Part shown: in pieces, positions 63,194 through 64,000 of the stretch
How the letters are laid out: each line of letters starts with the position of its first letter
Position numbering within the stretch: position 1 is the first letter of the stretch
NCBI RefSeq assembly: GCF_036246005.1
Contig: NZ_CP109171.1
Location: 2,964,001 to 3,028,000 of the forward strand
Direction: 5' to 3'
DNA: 64,000 bases
Source of the DNA: Streptomyces sp. NBC_01723
Lineage (GTDB): Bacteria; Actinomycetota; Actinomycetes; Streptomycetales; Streptomycetaceae
Position numbers and translations under genes: made by a program
The notes under the pieces: generated by a model
What the model saw: only the letters and a program-made list of their open reading frames with translations
What the model was told of the DNA's origin: nothing
Database searches by the model: none

Positions 63194-64000
63194 GACGGCC
63201 CCGAGTCGGCGCCGTGAGCAGGCGTACGTGTCTGATGCTGACCGCCGCCGTCCTGGTGGCCTCCGCCGGGTGCGGGCTGACCAGCGGCTCCCCCATGGTC
63301 GACGACGTGGGTCCCGGGTCCATCGGGCGGGGCCGGCCCCTCGCGGACGCCGACCTCACGGTGACGTCCAAGGAGTTCACCGAGCAGCTGGTGCTCGGCG
63401 CGATCATGGGCATCGCCTTCCAGGCGGCCGGTGCGGAGGTGCTCGACCGCACGGGCATCCAGGGCTCCGTCGGCACCCGGGCGGCGGTGGAGAACGGCGA
63501 CGCCGACGCCACGTACGAGTACACGGGCACCGCCTGGATCACGTACCTGGGCAACAGCAAGCCGATCCCCGACCCCCGGCAGCAGTGGCAGGCGGTGAAG
63601 GACGCGGACGCGAAGAAGGGCCTGACCTGGCTGCCGCCGGCGCCGATGAACAACACGTACGCGCTGGCGATGAACCAGGCGAACTACAAGAAGTACGGCA
63701 CGAAGACGCTCTCGGAGGTGGCCGAGCTGTCGAAGTCGGACCCGGGCGCGGTGACGCTCTGCGTGGAGGGCGAGTTCGCCAACCGCGCGGACGGGCTGCC
63801 GGGGCTGGAGAAGGCGTACGGGATGTCCCTGCCGGCCGGGAACGTCACGCAGATGGACACCGGCATCATCTACACCCAGACCGCGAAGGGCGCGTGCACC
63901 TTCGGCGAGGTCTTCACCACCGACGGCCGGATCAAGTCGATGAACCTGGTGGTGATGGAGGACGACCGAAAGTTCTTCCCGAACTACAACGCGGCACCCA
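63190..64000 (+). CDS. Glycine betaine-binding lipoprotein (OpuCC-like), partial
   Basis: The first 270 residues of a substrate-binding lipoprotein are visible. The signal is LMLTAAVLVASAGC, with the lipobox ASAGC giving the lipidated Cys. The mature part begins TVTSKEFTEQLVLGAIMGIAFQAAG, the OpuAC/QAT binding-domain opening. Later NNTYALAMNQANYKKYG and MDTGIIYTQTAKGACTFGEVFTTDGRI fit betaine- or choline-binding proteins. The end lies beyond the window. The ATG overlaps the permease stop, so it is the last visible gene of the operon. Confidence 0.93.
   Translation, partial: MRRPRVGAVSRRTCLMLTAAVLVASAGCGLTSGSPMVDDVGPGSIGRGRPLADADLTVTSKEFTEQLVLGAIMGIAFQAAGAEVLDRTGIQGSVGTRAAVENGDADATYEYTGTAWITYLGNSKPIPDPRQQWQAVKDADAKKGLTWLPPAPMNNTYALAMNQANYKKYGTKTLSEVAELSKSDPGAVTLCVEGEFANRADGLPGLEKAYGMSLPAGNVTQMDTGIIYTQTAKGACTFGEVFTTDGRIKSMNLVVMEDDRKFFPNYNAAP

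Overview
The window is 64 kb of very GC-rich actinobacterial chromosome, almost certainly from a Streptomyces. The evidence is a complete conservon (CvnA-D plus two cytochromes P450), an SsgA-like sporulation protein, DUF397/Scr1-type and MmyB-type regulators, two DasR-box-controlled NagE permeases, GTG starts with GGAGG-type ribosome binding sites, and long antisense open frames typical of about 70 percent GC. From memory, the order nagF/nagE1/nagE2 - cysM/cysO/mec - clpS - pncB/pncA - ssgG - hpd matches the S. coelicolor SCO2900-SCO2930 region. I could not run that comparison.

Layout. 1-2.2 kb: a partial SDR diverging from an MmyB-type regulator, then an AHSA1-type protein. 2.2-8.4 kb: an accessory block with a nucleotidyltransferase-like protein, a 1043-residue PLD-nuclease/SF2-helicase/DUF3427 protein, and an ATP-binding protein diverging from an Scr1-type regulator, a DUF397 protein and a small unknown. 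8.4-12.4 kb: a secreted protein with a lectin-like C-terminus, two decayed genes (GNAT and MFS remnants) and an orphan protein with an N-terminus like those of contractile-injection-system-associated proteins. 12.9-18.4 kb: the conservon. 18.5-29 kb: assorted enzymes, an MFS transporter, DUF445 and SGNH proteins, and a three-gene ABC-2 exporter operon. 29.2-37 kb: a class A PBP, a guanidine-III riboswitch with its SMR exporter, a GroES-like protein, peroxiredoxin, two HNH nucleases abutting tRNA-Leu, rdgB and rph. 37-40.3 kb: the N-acetylglucosamine PTS. 40.3-43.7 kb: an MBL hydrolase, a membrane-anchored MazF-like protein, and the protein-thiocarboxylate cysteine route (mec, leader peptide, cysO, cysM). 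43.9-49.2 kb: an amino acid permease, DUF2017, clpS, pncB and pncA. 49.3-58.5 kb: a secreted M6 protease, two RDD proteins, an ssgG-like gene, a glycolate-oxidase-type flavoenzyme and a TPR protein. 58.6-64 kb: hpd with a divergent Lrp regulator, and a glycine-betaine/choline ABC operon that runs off the right end.

How the genes cooperate. CysO carries sulfur as a C-terminal thiocarboxylate, CysM joins it to an activated serine and Mec releases cysteine. NagF supplies EIIB to the two NagE EIIC permeases under DasR. The riboswitch couples guanidinium to its exporter. PncA and PncB recycle nicotinamide to NaMN. Hpd is probably controlled by the neighbouring Lrp protein. The conservon is a membrane-associated G-protein-like signalling set whose first P450 has lost a canonical catalytic motif. 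The most unusual accessory items are the helicase-nuclease block, the orphan injection-system-like cargo protein, the secreted lectin-tailed protein, the HNH pair built from DNA-binding-like repeats, and the non-canonical P450.
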